Source: Candidatus Mediterraneibacter faecavium
GTDB taxonomy: Bacteria; Bacillota; Clostridia; Lachnospirales; Lachnospiraceae
Assembly: GCA_019119995.1 (NCBI GenBank)
Contig: DWVY01000059.1
Coordinates: 1-45,760 of the forward strand
Direction of reading: 5' to 3'
DNA length: 45,760 nucleotides
Below are positions 25,987 to 35,097 of this stretch, in pieces. Below the pieces are notes generated by a model that was not told where the DNA came from, did not search any database, and worked only from the letters and a program-made list of their open reading frames with translations. How positions within the stretch are numbered: position 1 is the stretch's first letter; each line of letters opens with the position of its first letter. The translations under genes were made by a program, and so were the position numbers.

Positions 25987-26154
25987 TCAACAGCAGAACA
26001 GCCTGTATCCCAGCACAAGAAAGATGACCGAAAGTATGACGCCCCATACCAGATTCGGAAGCAGCATCATGATAAACATCCCGATCGCTGTCCAGAACAA
26101 TGCAAAACCGCATACTTTTTTCATGCTGCCACTTCCGAGTAAAGCTCTTGCCAT
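25987..26154 (-). CDS. small hydrophobic membrane protein, unknown
   Basis: A 55-residue frame that encodes two hydrophobic segments: about 13-31 (KVCGFALFWTAIGMFIMMLL) and 36-50 (VWGVILSVIFLVLGY), ending in two cysteines. An internal ATG at 26124 would give 45 residues beginning MKKVCGFALF and has a somewhat better ribosome site (GGAAG). It lies 36 nt after gerW and reaches the edge of the hairpin cluster. The membrane-protein character of the frame supports it, but no family is recognised. Confidence 0.55.
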   Translation of the reverse strand: MARALLGSGSMKKVCGFALFWTAIGMFIMMLLPNLVWGVILSVIFLVLGYRLFCC

Positions 26155-26190
26155 ATCTTATGCCTGTGCCTGAAAGAATATTCCGCGCAA

Positions 26191-26592
26191 TTATTTCTCT
26201 TCCTCATCAGAGTCGAGGATATCCATTACCTCTTTCTCTGTCATCCTCTCCTCTTTGTCAGCCGTGAAGCGGTCGATCACATCCGGCACCATGTCGAGGA
26301 TCTTGGTGATCGTATCCTGATTCTTGATGTTTACAAGCCTTGTCTTGCCATCCTGGATCACGATCACTGCGCTCGGCGACATTTTTCCGCCGATCCCGCC
26401 CATGCCCTTTTCTTTCTTATCCCCGGAGAATGCGCCTGCCCCGATGCCGAATGAGACATCGACAAGGGGAAGAATGATCGTTCCTCCGATATGGATCGCG
26501 TCGCCGACTACGGTCTTTGATGACACGACGCCGTCCATTCCTTTGAACAGTGATTCCATTGTTGTTTTGAAGCTATTGTTTTCTCCAGCCAT
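26191..26592 (-). CDS. ytfJ: GerW-family sporulation protein (YtfJ)
   Basis: GerW (YtfJ) is a spore protein needed for normal germination in B. subtilis. The 133-residue protein starts MAGENNSFKTTMESLFKGM and carries VVGDAIHIGGTIILPLVDVSFGIGAG-type sequence, a Gly-rich GMGGIGGKMSPSAVIVI and an acidic C-terminus. No signal peptide is present. A GGAGG site lies before the ATG. It is directly downstream of a DUF2953 gene, matching the B. subtilis ytfI-ytfJ order, so the two are probably co-expressed during sporulation. Confidence 0.93.
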   Translation of the reverse strand: MAGENNSFKTTMESLFKGMDGVVSSKTVVGDAIHIGGTIILPLVDVSFGIGAGAFSGDKKEKGMGGIGGKMSPSAVIVIQDGKTRLVNIKNQDTITKILDMVPDVIDRFTADKEERMTEKEVMDILDSDEEEK

Positions 26593-26649
26593 TTTTTGTC
26601 CTCCTCATATGACTTTTCTAAATCTGTTTCGCGCGCTGAAAAATGAAAT

Positions 26650-27657
26650 CTATAATCTGAATTTACGTATATGACGATATGTTGCCCGGACATTTTTATC
26701 CCAGAACATATTCCATGCAAAGATCAGTCCATATAAAATACGGATCTTTCCTTTTATAAATACATTTCCCCTTAATACTTTGTGTTCAAAATCCGGTCTG
26801 ATCTGTGCATGTTCACCGATCATCGGATAGATCATGCTGATCCCGGCAAGCGTGTATCCTGTATAAGCCGGATCGCTGAAACCAAACTCGAGATCCATCG
26901 AAGCAGCTGAAGGTTTCAAAAAGTGCAGCAGCCGTTTTAGCTCTCTTATCAGGCGGGAAAATGCATTCTGATGCGTACTGTTCCTGAGAAAAGCCTCGAT
27001 CCGGTCCTTTTTCTTCTTCAATGACCTTATCTTATCACAGATCCTGCGGAAAGTATATTTTATCTTTTCCGGGATCTTCTTCAATTTTTCATAAATACCG
27101 GATATTTTTTTCCTTTCCGTCCGGTCCGTCCGGCTTTTTGATGTGTTTTTTCCAGCAGTAATACTTCGTATATCGGGATCCGGACCAGATTTTAGCGGGC
27201 TGTCCGCTTTGTGTGCCGGTTTTTCCAATGTGTTTTCCGCTTCCTTTGCCGCTTCTTCCTGCGATACTTCTTCTGCTACTCCAACTGCTGCTTTTTCTGA
27301 TGCCGCTTTCCCTGCCCGATCGTCCTGTTCGCTGATGTGTGCGTTATCAGCGGCTACAGTGGCATCGGCATCCTTTCCGTCAGCTCCGTCAGTTTCATCG
27401 CCGAATTTCTTCCACGCGGCACGCATATGCCAGTCAAAGGAACCGCCTTCGTAACGTACCTCGCCTGATATAAGGCGCATCAGCCAGTGGAAACGGATAC
27501 GGCCTTTCGCGCTTTCCAGGCTGTTATCTATGGAGAAGTCCAGCCTGTAGGCAAAAGGCGCCAGCAGGATCACCGCTGTCAGAAGAAGGATCAGCGCCAG
27601 TATTCCAAGGATCAGAAATCCGATTATTTTTAAAATGAGCAAGATAATATGTAACAT
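26650..27657 (-). CDS. DUF2953-domain membrane protein (YtfI-like)
   Basis: A 335-residue protein with an N-terminal membrane segment (about 3-35, ILLILKIIGFLILGILAL) and the DUF2953 region at the C-terminus (FGFSDPAYTGYTLAGIS). Between about 90 and 165 it has a long low-complexity Ala/Glu/Asp linker, then a basic stretch. The ytfI-ytfJ neighbourhood suggests a sporulation role, but the function is not known. It follows the unknown 114-residue gene by 5 nt. Confidence 0.82.
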   Translation of the reverse strand: MLHIILLILKIIGFLILGILALILLLTAVILLAPFAYRLDFSIDNSLESAKGRIRFHWLMRLISGEVRYEGGSFDWHMRAAWKKFGDETDGADGKDADATVAADNAHISEQDDRAGKAASEKAAVGVAEEVSQEEAAKEAENTLEKPAHKADSPLKSGPDPDIRSITAGKNTSKSRTDRTERKKISGIYEKLKKIPEKIKYTFRRICDKIRSLKKKKDRIEAFLRNSTHQNAFSRLIRELKRLLHFLKPSAASMDLEFGFSDPAYTGYTLAGISMIYPMIGEHAQIRPDFEHKVLRGNVFIKGKIRILYGLIFAWNMFWDKNVRATYRHIRKFRL

Positions 27658-27662
27658 CTGAA

Positions 27663-28007
27663 CTACTGCCCTGCCTTTACCTTTTCTTTCTGGCGCTCCA
27701 GGATATATTCTCTAAGATCAGCCGTTCCGGTTTCAGCGTATATCTGTTCCGTGATATCTCTGACCATATAAAGGGCTTCGTCATATCCGTTCGCGATCCC
27801 TACAACAAAAACTTCGCTGTTGTCAAATACATGCTGCTTTAACAGAATGCTGGAGAAGAATTCGAGCTCGTTCTGATCCCCCTGGGACAGGGCTATGATA
27901 TAGACCTGCGGCTGGATCCGGTTTGCTTTCAGCTTCTTTATTATCTTTTCCTTTTTTCCCTGCCAGCATTCACTGACATACAGATCACAGTAAAATTTCA
28001 TCTGCAT
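27663..28007 (-). CDS. conserved-style protein of unknown function
   Basis: A 114-residue soluble protein with alternating strands and helices: KFYCDLYVSECWQGKKEKII at the start, QPQVYIIALSQGDQNELEFF in the middle and YILERQKEKVKAG at the end. There is no signal peptide, membrane segment or recognised catalytic motif. It lies between the penicillin-binding protein gene (23 nt) and the DUF2953 gene (5 nt), on one compact minus-strand transcript. An ATG two codons downstream is an alternative start. I do not recognise the family. Confidence 0.72.
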   Translation of the reverse strand: MQMKFYCDLYVSECWQGKKEKIIKKLKANRIQPQVYIIALSQGDQNELEFFSSILLKQHVFDNSEVFVVGIANGYDEALYMVRDITEQIYAETGTADLREYILERQKEKVKAGQ

Positions 28008-28030
28008 AAGCGTTCTTCTTTCACAGCATA

Positions 28031-29545
28031 TTAATCGTAATAAGAGTCAAGTATCGTTCCGGCTATGGAAACAGCTTTTCCGCCGGCGCTTCCGTCGGAT
28101 GCTTCCGTGATCACAGTGATGACCAGCTCCGGATTATCCACATTCGTAAAACCGGTAAACCAGGAATGGGTTCTGTCGCTGCTCTCAGAGCTGTATTCGG
28201 CAGTTCCGGTTTTCCCGGCTACTGTGTAAGACCGGCCGGAGAGCACGGAACCTGTGCCTTCTTCCACAACTGCGGACATATAGTCCTTAAGCTGCGAGGC
28301 TTCGTCAGAAGTCATGAGCCTTGCGTAGCTTTTCGGCACATTGCGTCGCACCTCGGTGCCGGTATAATTTGTGACGGAATCCACCAGATATGGTTCCATC
28401 AGAGTACCGCCGTTGGCGACCGCCTGGGTGATAAGAGCCATATGATACGGACTTACGGTCGTTTTCCCCTGTCCCATCGCCGTCATCATGATCTCTGAAG
28501 TCGGGGAATCCTTATCCAGTACAAATGAGCTCTTCGTATAATCCAGCACACTCGGGAGCGGTTTATTAAAGAGCAGGTCTTCCGCCGTGTCCCTGAATCC
28601 GGATATGTTGAGCTGAAGTCCGATGTTTGCAAACGAGGAATTACAGGAGTTCGCAAATGAGCTCCGGAGGTCTTCGTATCCGTGTACATTGCCTCCCGCG
28701 CAGGGGATCGTTGTGTCCCCTTCCGTGATCGATCCGGTACAATCATAGGTATAATCACTGTAATTGCTGTTCTGCCTCATATAAGCCAGTGTTGTGACGA
28801 TCTTAAATACGGATCCCGGCGCATATGAGCCTCCGGTGGCGCGGTTCAGCAGGGGGCTGTTCTGTTCATCGGTATTCAAAGCTTCCCAGTTGGCGGAAAT
28901 TTCATTCGGATCAAAGTCAGGCTTTGATACCATGGCGAGTATTTTCCCTGTGTCCGCTTCCATGACGACCACCGCACCCTTGTAATCCCCGAGCGCGTCG
29001 CTGGCTGCCTGCTGAAGGTCTGCATCGAGCGTGGTTACCACCGTATCTCCCTGATTCTTGGAGCCGTCAAATTCATTCTGGATCTTTTCTATAAAAAAGG
29101 CATTCGATGTGAGCAGTTCAAAATTCTCAACAGACTCCAGCCCTGTTTTTCCCAGTTCGTCGTCGCTGTATCCGATCACATGGGAAAAGAGCGAGCCATA
29201 CGGATAGTACCTTGACTCCGTCCCGTCATCAGATACCTCGGTTTCGGCAAGCACATTTCCATTTCTGTCCGTAATGCTGCCGCGCACTACACTCTTCGCA
29301 AATGCATCCTGACGCTGGTTGTAAGGGCTGTTTACAAACGTACCGGCGCGCACGATGGTGAAATAAACGACATAGCCCATCAGCGCAATGAACAGGAGCA
29401 CAAAGAAATACGTGATCCATGCGAATTCTCTATTTCGAGTGCGTTCTTTGCTTTTTGCGCGTCCTCTGTCTGGGGACTTCTTCGAATTTCGGCCCGCTCT
29501 TCGGCGTCTTTCCGGTCTTTCGGGGCGTTGTTCTTCCCAAGCCAT
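28031..29545 (-). CDS. class B penicillin-binding protein (peptidoglycan transpeptidase)
   Basis: It cross-links peptidoglycan outside the membrane. Residues 1-40 are unusually basic, one membrane segment follows at about 44-64, then the extracellular part. The transpeptidase domain holds the active-site SxxK (SVFK in YAPGSVFKIVT), an SxN-type motif (SCN) and KTG (AGKTGTAEY). The N-terminal dimerisation domain is short, as in PbpA/SpoVD-like proteins. It pairs with the FtsW/RodA-type gene upstream and overlaps it by 116 nt in another frame; the chosen ATG has GGGAG at good spacing. Confidence 0.92.
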   Translation of the reverse strand: MAWEEQRPERPERRRRAGRNSKKSPDRGRAKSKERTRNREFAWITYFFVLLFIALMGYVVYFTIVRAGTFVNSPYNQRQDAFAKSVVRGSITDRNGNVLAETEVSDDGTESRYYPYGSLFSHVIGYSDDELGKTGLESVENFELLTSNAFFIEKIQNEFDGSKNQGDTVVTTLDADLQQAASDALGDYKGAVVVMEADTGKILAMVSKPDFDPNEISANWEALNTDEQNSPLLNRATGGSYAPGSVFKIVTTLAYMRQNSNYSDYTYDCTGSITEGDTTIPCAGGNVHGYEDLRSSFANSCNSSFANIGLQLNISGFRDTAEDLLFNKPLPSVLDYTKSSFVLDKDSPTSEIMMTAMGQGKTTVSPYHMALITQAVANGGTLMEPYLVDSVTNYTGTEVRRNVPKSYARLMTSDEASQLKDYMSAVVEEGTGSVLSGRSYTVAGKTGTAEYSSESSDRTHSWFTGFTNVDNPELVITVITEASDGSAGGKAVSIAGTILDSYYD

Positions 29546-30896
29546 CTCTTGACTCCCTTTCTTTTTCTAGTTTTTCTTCTTCATCCTCCCGCAGGATATA
29601 CAGTCCCTGGATGATGCCGAACATGATCATGGTGCTGAGCATCGAGCTTCCTCCGTAACTTACGAACGGAAGCGTCATACCGGTGGAAGGGATGAATTTG
29701 GTCACGCCGCCGATCTGGAGGAACACCTGGAAGATATAGCAGGTGCCGAGCCCGAGAGCGACGTATTTGTAAAAGCGATTGTGAAGCTCCATTGCAATAT
29801 TAAGGAACATAACATAACAGCTCACACAGATCAGGATGATGCAGAGAGAAAAGATCACGCCCATCTCCTCTGTGATCGCTGAGAAGATAAAATCTGTTTC
29901 CGCGACAGGGATCGTGTCAGGCTGTCCCTGAAAAAGACCTGCCCCGAACCAGCTTCCTGTCCCGATCGCAAACAGAGACTGCGCGACCTGATATCCGCTG
30001 CCGCTGTATGTCCCGATCGGGTCCTGCCATGCCTCAACCCTGACCTTGATATGGCTGAACAAATGATAGCCTGCAACTGCGGCCAGCGCTCCCGCGCCAA
30101 GACCGGCGACAGCGTAAAGCGGCTGCCTTGTGGCCACATAGAGCATGACCAGGTAAACTACGAAAAAGATCAGCGCAGCTCCGAGATCTGTCGAGAGGAC
30201 GAGAATAAGGACATGTGCGGCAGCGACTGCCGTTGTCACGACGACATTCTTAAATTCTCTTGACTTATTCAGGCTGGCGGCAACGTAGAATACGAAAAGG
30301 ATCTTTACAAACTCAGAGGGCTGGACATTGATCCCTGCGATCTCGAACCCCAGATTCGCGCCGCCGGACTTCGGCGCAAACAGCGCAACCGCAAGAAGAG
30401 CCGCGCCGCCGACAGCCGCGTAGACATAGGTCCATTTGTCAAGAAAAGTAAGCTTACGGATCAATACCGGAACAACAAGTCCGAATGTGATCCCGAGCGC
30501 TACAAAGATCAACTGCCGGACCGCACTTCCATAGGGGGAAGGATTATCCGCCGACAGGCGCGTGATCATGACCATGCCTGCGGTGATCAGCATACACATA
30601 TTGTTGACGACCAGCCGCGATACATTCGGGTAGATCAGATTATATAACAGTATGACGGCAAGCAGCACAACGGCAAGCGCTGCGTACAGAAACAGGATGC
30701 GCATGTCCTCTGTGGCAAGGTACATCGTGCCAAATGCGACAAACTGTATCAGAAAGAGCAGCACGTCCTGACGGATCAGTACTCTCTTCTCCTCGTCCTC
30801 GTAATTCCTGGTAAAAATGGAAAAGCAGGAAAATGTATATGCTGCCATCAGGATAATGATCAGGTATTTTGATAGTTGGATTATAATGTTTGTCAT
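29430..30896 (-). CDS. FtsW/RodA/SpoVE-family peptidoglycan polymerase
   Basis: It is a SEDS-family glycosyltransferase that polymerises lipid II. About 10 to 12 hydrophobic segments fill residues 5-445. Typical blocks are PSEFVKILFVFY, the ATRQPLYAVAGLGAG region, QSLFAIGTGSWFGAGLFQGQ, EMGVIF and TGMTLPFVSYGGSSML. The C-terminal 45 residues are basic and lie in the overlap with the PBP gene. The partner PBP makes this a SEDS-bPBP pair for elongation, division or sporulation; which one cannot be told. It starts 35 nt after the U32 peptidase stop. Confidence 0.93.
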   Translation of the reverse strand: MTNIIIQLSKYLIIILMAAYTFSCFSIFTRNYEDEEKRVLIRQDVLLFLIQFVAFGTMYLATEDMRILFLYAALAVVLLAVILLYNLIYPNVSRLVVNNMCMLITAGMVMITRLSADNPSPYGSAVRQLIFVALGITFGLVVPVLIRKLTFLDKWTYVYAAVGGAALLAVALFAPKSGGANLGFEIAGINVQPSEFVKILFVFYVAASLNKSREFKNVVVTTAVAAAHVLILVLSTDLGAALIFFVVYLVMLYVATRQPLYAVAGLGAGALAAVAGYHLFSHIKVRVEAWQDPIGTYSGSGYQVAQSLFAIGTGSWFGAGLFQGQPDTIPVAETDFIFSAITEEMGVIFSLCIILICVSCYVMFLNIAMELHNRFYKYVALGLGTCYIFQVFLQIGGVTKFIPSTGMTLPFVSYGGSSMLSTMIMFGIIQGLYILREDEEEKLEKERESRDGLGRTTPRKTGKTPKSGPKFEEVPRQRTRKKQRTHSK

Positions 30897-30931
30897 ATCA
30901 TCACCATTTATTTGTTATCTCCGGCATTCCG

Positions 30932-33403
30932 TTATAGAATACCTTTTCTAAAATGCCCCTGTGTAGATCCGGGCTTCTGTCCATGTGAAGCGGATCCGGC
31001 ACTGCCAGTACGTCCTGTAAAGGAATCCTGTACCATAGCGAGCACATCTTTTACCTGCTCCGGTGTTTCCGTACTGAATCTGATCCGCAGAAGCCGGGGA
31101 GCAAGGCGGCGGATGGCATCTGTATCATCCGCAATGCAGGTCGGACGGTCATTATAGATCACATTGTAGCAGAAATCACAGTATGCCCGTACAGGAAAGC
31201 TGCTTGAACAGCGGTCCGTAATGCTTGAGAGGTCCGACTGCTTCCGGCACTTCCCGGATGTTTTGAAAAGACACTGGGCAGACACCATAACCGGCGCCCT
31301 GCCGTAGATCTCCAGCTCGCAGTCATTTAAACACAGCCGGAAAAGTTCATCGGCATTCAGTTCCAAAGGCGCGGTAAAATCTGAAACTCCGAGATCGTTC
31401 CAGAATTTTTTCGCATATCGGTTAAACACATATAAATTATGGTCCAGAATGATCCGTTTGTCAAATCCCCGCTCTCTGAGCAGCTGGAACTCCTCGTAAC
31501 TGCGGATCAGGATACCGTCGGGAGAGAACTTGTCCGCTGCATTTAGAAGTCTGTCGACTGCCGCGGCTTCCGTGCTGCGCAGGATATGAGGCATAGCGGC
31601 CGCGATCCCGGCTTTGCTTTCCCTGATCAGGCAGAGTGCTCTGGAAACCTGGCCGTCTCCATTTTCTTTCATCAGGGCTGCCTGTACATCTGTCCCCAGA
31701 TAGATCCGTTCGGGGGCGAACCGGTTCCCAGTGATATAGGAAGCTGCGGCCTGGAGCTGCTCAGCAGTTTCCGCATAGATAGAAAAACGGGGGATCCAGT
31801 TCTCTGAGCCGGCCTGTTCTATACATGTTCCAAAACTTCTATCCCCATCCGGATGCCAGGCGGTGTCGGAACCGTTTCTGTGGCCGGAGTCAGAAAGAGC
31901 ACACCCCGGCTTTCTCAGGTATCGGGACAGCACCTGTTCTTTCAAGCCTTCTAGCGCACTGCGGCGCAACGAATTAAGCTGTTGGACAGGAATAAAAATA
32001 TTGTCATCCATTTCAACGGAAAGCTCTCTAAAATAAAATTCTGCGTTCCCGGTCTTCCTGATCTGTGAACAAATGCGCTCCCGGTCCATGGGCCGGCTCT
32101 GCGCAGCCTGCACCGGTCCGTCAGTGAACGCCTGGAAAGACGCCCCTCCGGAACATACAGACAGGCAGGCAGGGCGTCCGATCTTTACTGTCAGACTGCC
32201 GTCTGCCGGTCTCTGCAGTTTCTTTCCGGCAATATCGCTGTCTATGCGCTGCAAGAGGGATTCGTTCCGGATGCGGTTCAGAAGCATGCCCTTTGAAAGA
32301 CGGACCTGCTTCTGGACAAGAAAGGTGAGAACTTCTCCTTTCCTGAACGCTTTTCCCAGTGTATAATTACTCTTTCCTCCTGTCACCTCGATCACATCGC
32401 CGGCATTCAGATCCGTGACTGCCAGAGCGTGTACTTCCCGTCCTTTCTGATACTGCACTCTTACTGCGGGAACCCCGGCATGATTCGGCCGGTCGAGGGA
32501 CATCATTTCCCTGCCGTTTCTCATCTGGTAATAACCGGTCGAGGAACCGCCGCGGTTGTAGAGATCCATAAGCATCTCGCGGTCTTCCGGGAGTATATGG
32601 AAATCCTTTCTTCCGCTGCCAAGATACAGGTCGGTGTATTTTCGGTAAAGCGAAGTTACACCCGCCACATATTCCGGTCGTTTCATGCGTCCCTCGATTT
32701 TGAAAGAATCAATTCCCGCTTCGATGAGATCCGGTATGATCTCAAGCGTACAGATATCTTTCGGACTCAAATAATATTTCTTTGTTCCATGAAATGTGTA
32801 AGGCAGTCTGCAGGGCTGTGCGCACTGTCCCCTGTTGCCGCTCCTCCCTCCGATCATGCTGCTTAAGAGACACTGCCCGGAATAACAGTAACAGAGCGCG
32901 CCGTGCACGAAACACTCGATCTCAAGATCTGTCTCGCGGCGGATCTGGCGGATCTCGTCCAACGACAATTCTCTTGCAGGTACGACACGCGTAAAGCCCC
33001 GGGATCCGACGAATTTCGCTCCGAGAGCCCCCGTGATCGTCATCTGTGTGCTGGCGTGTATGTCAAGTCTGGGAAAATGTCTGCGGATATATTCCGCGAC
33101 GCCCGCATCCTGCACGATCACAGCGTCGAGTCCGTTCTCATAATACGGCGCAAGATAGTCATATAAACTGTCGATCTCCTCTTCTTTGAGCAGTGTATTT
33201 ACAGTGAGATAAAGTTTCTTTTCATAAAAATGAGCCTCGCGGACCGCCTGTATCAATTCCTCTTCTGCAAAGTTTTCCGCATAGGCTCTGGCTCCGAATC
33301 TGGATCCGCCGACATAGACGGCATCAGCTCCGGCTTTCAGCGCGGCCTCAAACGCAGCATAGGAGCCTGCCGGTGAAAGGATTTCAATTTTTCTGTCTGT
33401 CAT
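30932..33403 (-). CDS. U32-family peptidase (collagenase-like)
   Basis: An 823-residue member of peptidase family U32, longer than the core 400-residue form. The N-terminal barrel-like region starts with IEILSPAGSYAAFEAALKAG, and the U32 signature lies in ECFVHGALCYCYSGQC followed by GNRGQCAQPCRLPY. The C-terminal half includes a DUF3656-like region and cysteine motifs such as CLFKTSGKCRKQ. Related proteins in other bacteria are hydroxylases or tRNA-modification enzymes, so the peptidase label is conventional. No signal peptide. It is 67 nt downstream of zapA. Confidence 0.9.
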   Translation of the reverse strand: MTDRKIEILSPAGSYAAFEAALKAGADAVYVGGSRFGARAYAENFAEEELIQAVREAHFYEKKLYLTVNTLLKEEEIDSLYDYLAPYYENGLDAVIVQDAGVAEYIRRHFPRLDIHASTQMTITGALGAKFVGSRGFTRVVPARELSLDEIRQIRRETDLEIECFVHGALCYCYSGQCLLSSMIGGRSGNRGQCAQPCRLPYTFHGTKKYYLSPKDICTLEIIPDLIEAGIDSFKIEGRMKRPEYVAGVTSLYRKYTDLYLGSGRKDFHILPEDREMLMDLYNRGGSSTGYYQMRNGREMMSLDRPNHAGVPAVRVQYQKGREVHALAVTDLNAGDVIEVTGGKSNYTLGKAFRKGEVLTFLVQKQVRLSKGMLLNRIRNESLLQRIDSDIAGKKLQRPADGSLTVKIGRPACLSVCSGGASFQAFTDGPVQAAQSRPMDRERICSQIRKTGNAEFYFRELSVEMDDNIFIPVQQLNSLRRSALEGLKEQVLSRYLRKPGCALSDSGHRNGSDTAWHPDGDRSFGTCIEQAGSENWIPRFSIYAETAEQLQAAASYITGNRFAPERIYLGTDVQAALMKENGDGQVSRALCLIRESKAGIAAAMPHILRSTEAAAVDRLLNAADKFSPDGILIRSYEEFQLLRERGFDKRIILDHNLYVFNRYAKKFWNDLGVSDFTAPLELNADELFRLCLNDCELEIYGRAPVMVSAQCLFKTSGKCRKQSDLSSITDRCSSSFPVRAYCDFCYNVIYNDRPTCIADDTDAIRRLAPRLLRIRFSTETPEQVKDVLAMVQDSFTGRTGSAGSASHGQKPGSTQGHFRKGIL

Positions 33404-33441
33404 ATTGTCGAATCGTGTCCTTTTCTCTCTATTAATGAAAC

Positions 33442-33463
33442 AGGCTGTCGGTCAGGACAGCCT
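33442..33463 (-). terminator. terminator between zapA and the U32 gene
   Basis: AGGCTGTC (33442-33449) pairs with GACAGCCT (33456-33463), 8 bp with a 6-nt loop. The minus-strand product continues GTTTCATTAAT, a weak T-tract. It probably acts partially. Confidence 0.5.
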
Positions 33464-33470
33464 TTATCAG

Positions 33471-33881
33471 TTATCTTCTGCGGTTTTTCATCTCGGTTTC
33501 GAGCTTTACGATCTGCATCTGCAGGTCATTATTTTCATCTTTGATCTTTGCGAGCTCTTTCTCGGCATTCTCAAGCTTGATCTGTGCGGAGATCAGCTCG
33601 TGTTTCAGATCATACATTTCCTTGTCTTTCAGTTCAATATCATTCTCAAGGGAATCTCCCTGCTTTTTTGCCTTAAAATAGTCATCCGCAATATTCAGGG
33701 CGAGAAGTACATTCCTGGTGTCAGCGCTCTGTTTTCTGTATCCCTCGCTGTTGGCGCATTCCGTTATCTTGTGATTCAGATAGGAAGATACTTTCTGCAG
33801 GTATTCTTCGCCTTCAAATCCGCTGAGAGTATATACCTTTCCCCCGATCAATACTTCTGTAAAATGTTTTGCTGAACTCAT
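33471..33881 (-). CDS. zapA: cell division protein ZapA
   Basis: ZapA binds FtsZ filaments and promotes bundling of the Z ring. The 136-residue protein has the N-terminal ZapA fold (EVLIGGKVYTLSGFEGEEYLQKV) and a long C-terminal coiled coil (about 75-130, rich in Glu and Lys). The ATG at 33881 has GAGGAGG spaced five bases; a start seven codons upstream lacks support. It has its own promoter, and downstream genes include the SEDS-PBP pair. Confidence 0.9.
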   Translation of the reverse strand: MSSAKHFTEVLIGGKVYTLSGFEGEEYLQKVSSYLNHKITECANSEGYRKQSADTRNVLLALNIADDYFKAKKQGDSLENDIELKDKEMYDLKHELISAQIKLENAEKELAKIKDENNDLQMQIVKLETEMKNRRR

Positions 33882-33909
33882 AACATCCTCCTCGCGTTTC
33901 ATACAGTTT

Positions 33910-33938
33910 ATTATAAACTATTTACCAGTAAAAACCAA
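33910..33938 (-). promoter_or_regulatory. promoter of zapA
   Basis: On the minus strand TTGGTT (33933-33938) and TATAAT (33910-33915) are separated by 17 nt, 29 nt upstream of the zapA ATG. Confidence 0.65.
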
Positions 33939-33975
33939 CTGTTTTTTCGGGAAATGCTGAAACGTGACATATTTT

Positions 33976-33997
33976 CTGATACATTGCGCTGTATCAG
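33976..33997. other. hairpin between zapA and ruvB
   Basis: CTGATACA (33976-33983) pairs perfectly with TGTATCAG (33990-33997) with a 6-nt loop. There is no T-run on either side, so it is not a standard terminator. It lies in the 143-nt gap between ruvB and zapA. Confidence 0.35.
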
Positions 33998-34024
33998 ATG
34001 CCGCTGTAAAGGGCGGGCCTGCCT

Positions 34025-35032
34025 TTATGTTTCCTGACAGATCACAGGGATCCCGAGATGCCGGTATGCCAGTTCCGTCACGACCCTGCCCCTTGGAGTA
34101 CGCTGGATAAAGCCGTTTTTCAGAAGATACGGCTCGTATACATCTTCCAGTGTGCCGGCGTCCTCGGAAATGGAAGCCGCCAGAGTGTCCAGCCCGACCG
34201 GGCCTCCCTGAAACTTCTCGATCATCGTCAGCAGGATACTCCGGTCGATATGATCCAGACCGTACTTATCGACATCCAGAAGGTCAAGCGCATAATCCGC
34301 CACTTTTTTGGTGATCCTGCCGTCATATTTTACCTGTGCGAAATCACGTACCCGCTTCAGGAGGCGGTTGGCAAGCCGCGGGGTGCCTCTGGAGCGTCTG
34401 GCAAGTTCGAGCGCGCCCTCCTCCTCGATCTCTACATCCAGCACGGCAGCGGAGCGGAGAATGATCGTTTTCAGTTCTTCGTCGGTATAGAATTCCAGCC
34501 GGTTTACCACTCCGAACCGGTCGCGCAGGGGAGCCGTGAGCATGCCCGCCCTTGTGGTGGCTCCGACCAGAGTGAATTTCGGAAGATTCAGCCTTATGGA
34601 ACGGGCTCCGGCTCCTTTGCCGATCATAATGTCGATGGCATAATCTTCCATGGCAGGATAAAGCACTTCCTCCACCTGGCGGTTGAGCCGGTGGATCTCA
34701 TCTACGAAGAGCACATCGTGTTCCTGCAGGCTGTTCAGGATCGCAGCCATCTCTCCCGGCTTCTCGATCGCGGGGCCTGAAGTGACTTTCATATGCACTC
34801 CCATTTCATTGGCAATGATGCCGGCAAGCGTCGTCTTTCCAAGCCCGGGAGGTCCGTAGAACAGAACGTGGTCCAATGCCTCTCCTCTCGCTTTTGCAGC
34901 CTCGATGTAGACGGACAATGTCTGCTTTGCCTTTTCCTGTCCGATGTAATCGGTCAGACGCTGGGGACGCAGCTCCCCCTCGATCTTAAGATCTTCCTCC
35001 AGATTTTCCGTTGTGATGATTCGTTTTCCCAT
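34025..35032 (-). CDS. ruvB: Holliday junction branch migration ATPase RuvB
   Basis: RuvB is the hexameric ATPase motor that drives branch migration with RuvA. The 335-residue protein has Walker [13 protein letters not shown], Walker [10 protein letters not shown], sensor 1 [13 protein letters not shown] and the winged-helix end [16 protein letters not shown]. It follows ruvA on the same transcript with a gap of 65 nt. With RecU at 6021 the window encodes the branch-migration and resolvase activities. Confidence 0.97.
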   Translation of the reverse strand: MGKRIITTENLEEDLKIEGELRPQRLTDYIGQEKAKQTLSVYIEAAKARGEALDHVLFYGPPGLGKTTLAGIIANEMGVHMKVTSGPAIEKPGEMAAILNSLQEHDVLFVDEIHRLNRQVEEVLYPAMEDYAIDIMIGKGAGARSIRLNLPKFTLVGATTRAGMLTAPLRDRFGVVNRLEFYTDEELKTIILRSAAVLDVEIEEEGALELARRSRGTPRLANRLLKRVRDFAQVKYDGRITKKVADYALDLLDVDKYGLDHIDRSILLTMIEKFQGGPVGLDTLAASISEDAGTLEDVYEPYLLKNGFIQRTPRGRVVTELAYRHLGIPVICQET

Positions 35033-35097
35033 AATTATCTAAGTAATCCTCTTCTCTTACATTGACAGTATGTTTTCTGCGGCAGGAACGCGCCGGA

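Noticed and set aside
25694..26113. 140-codon frame on the minus strand through the hairpin cluster
   Set aside because: It runs through dense inverted repeats, is rich in Arg and Ser without domain pattern, and conflicts with the small membrane protein frame at its upstream end.
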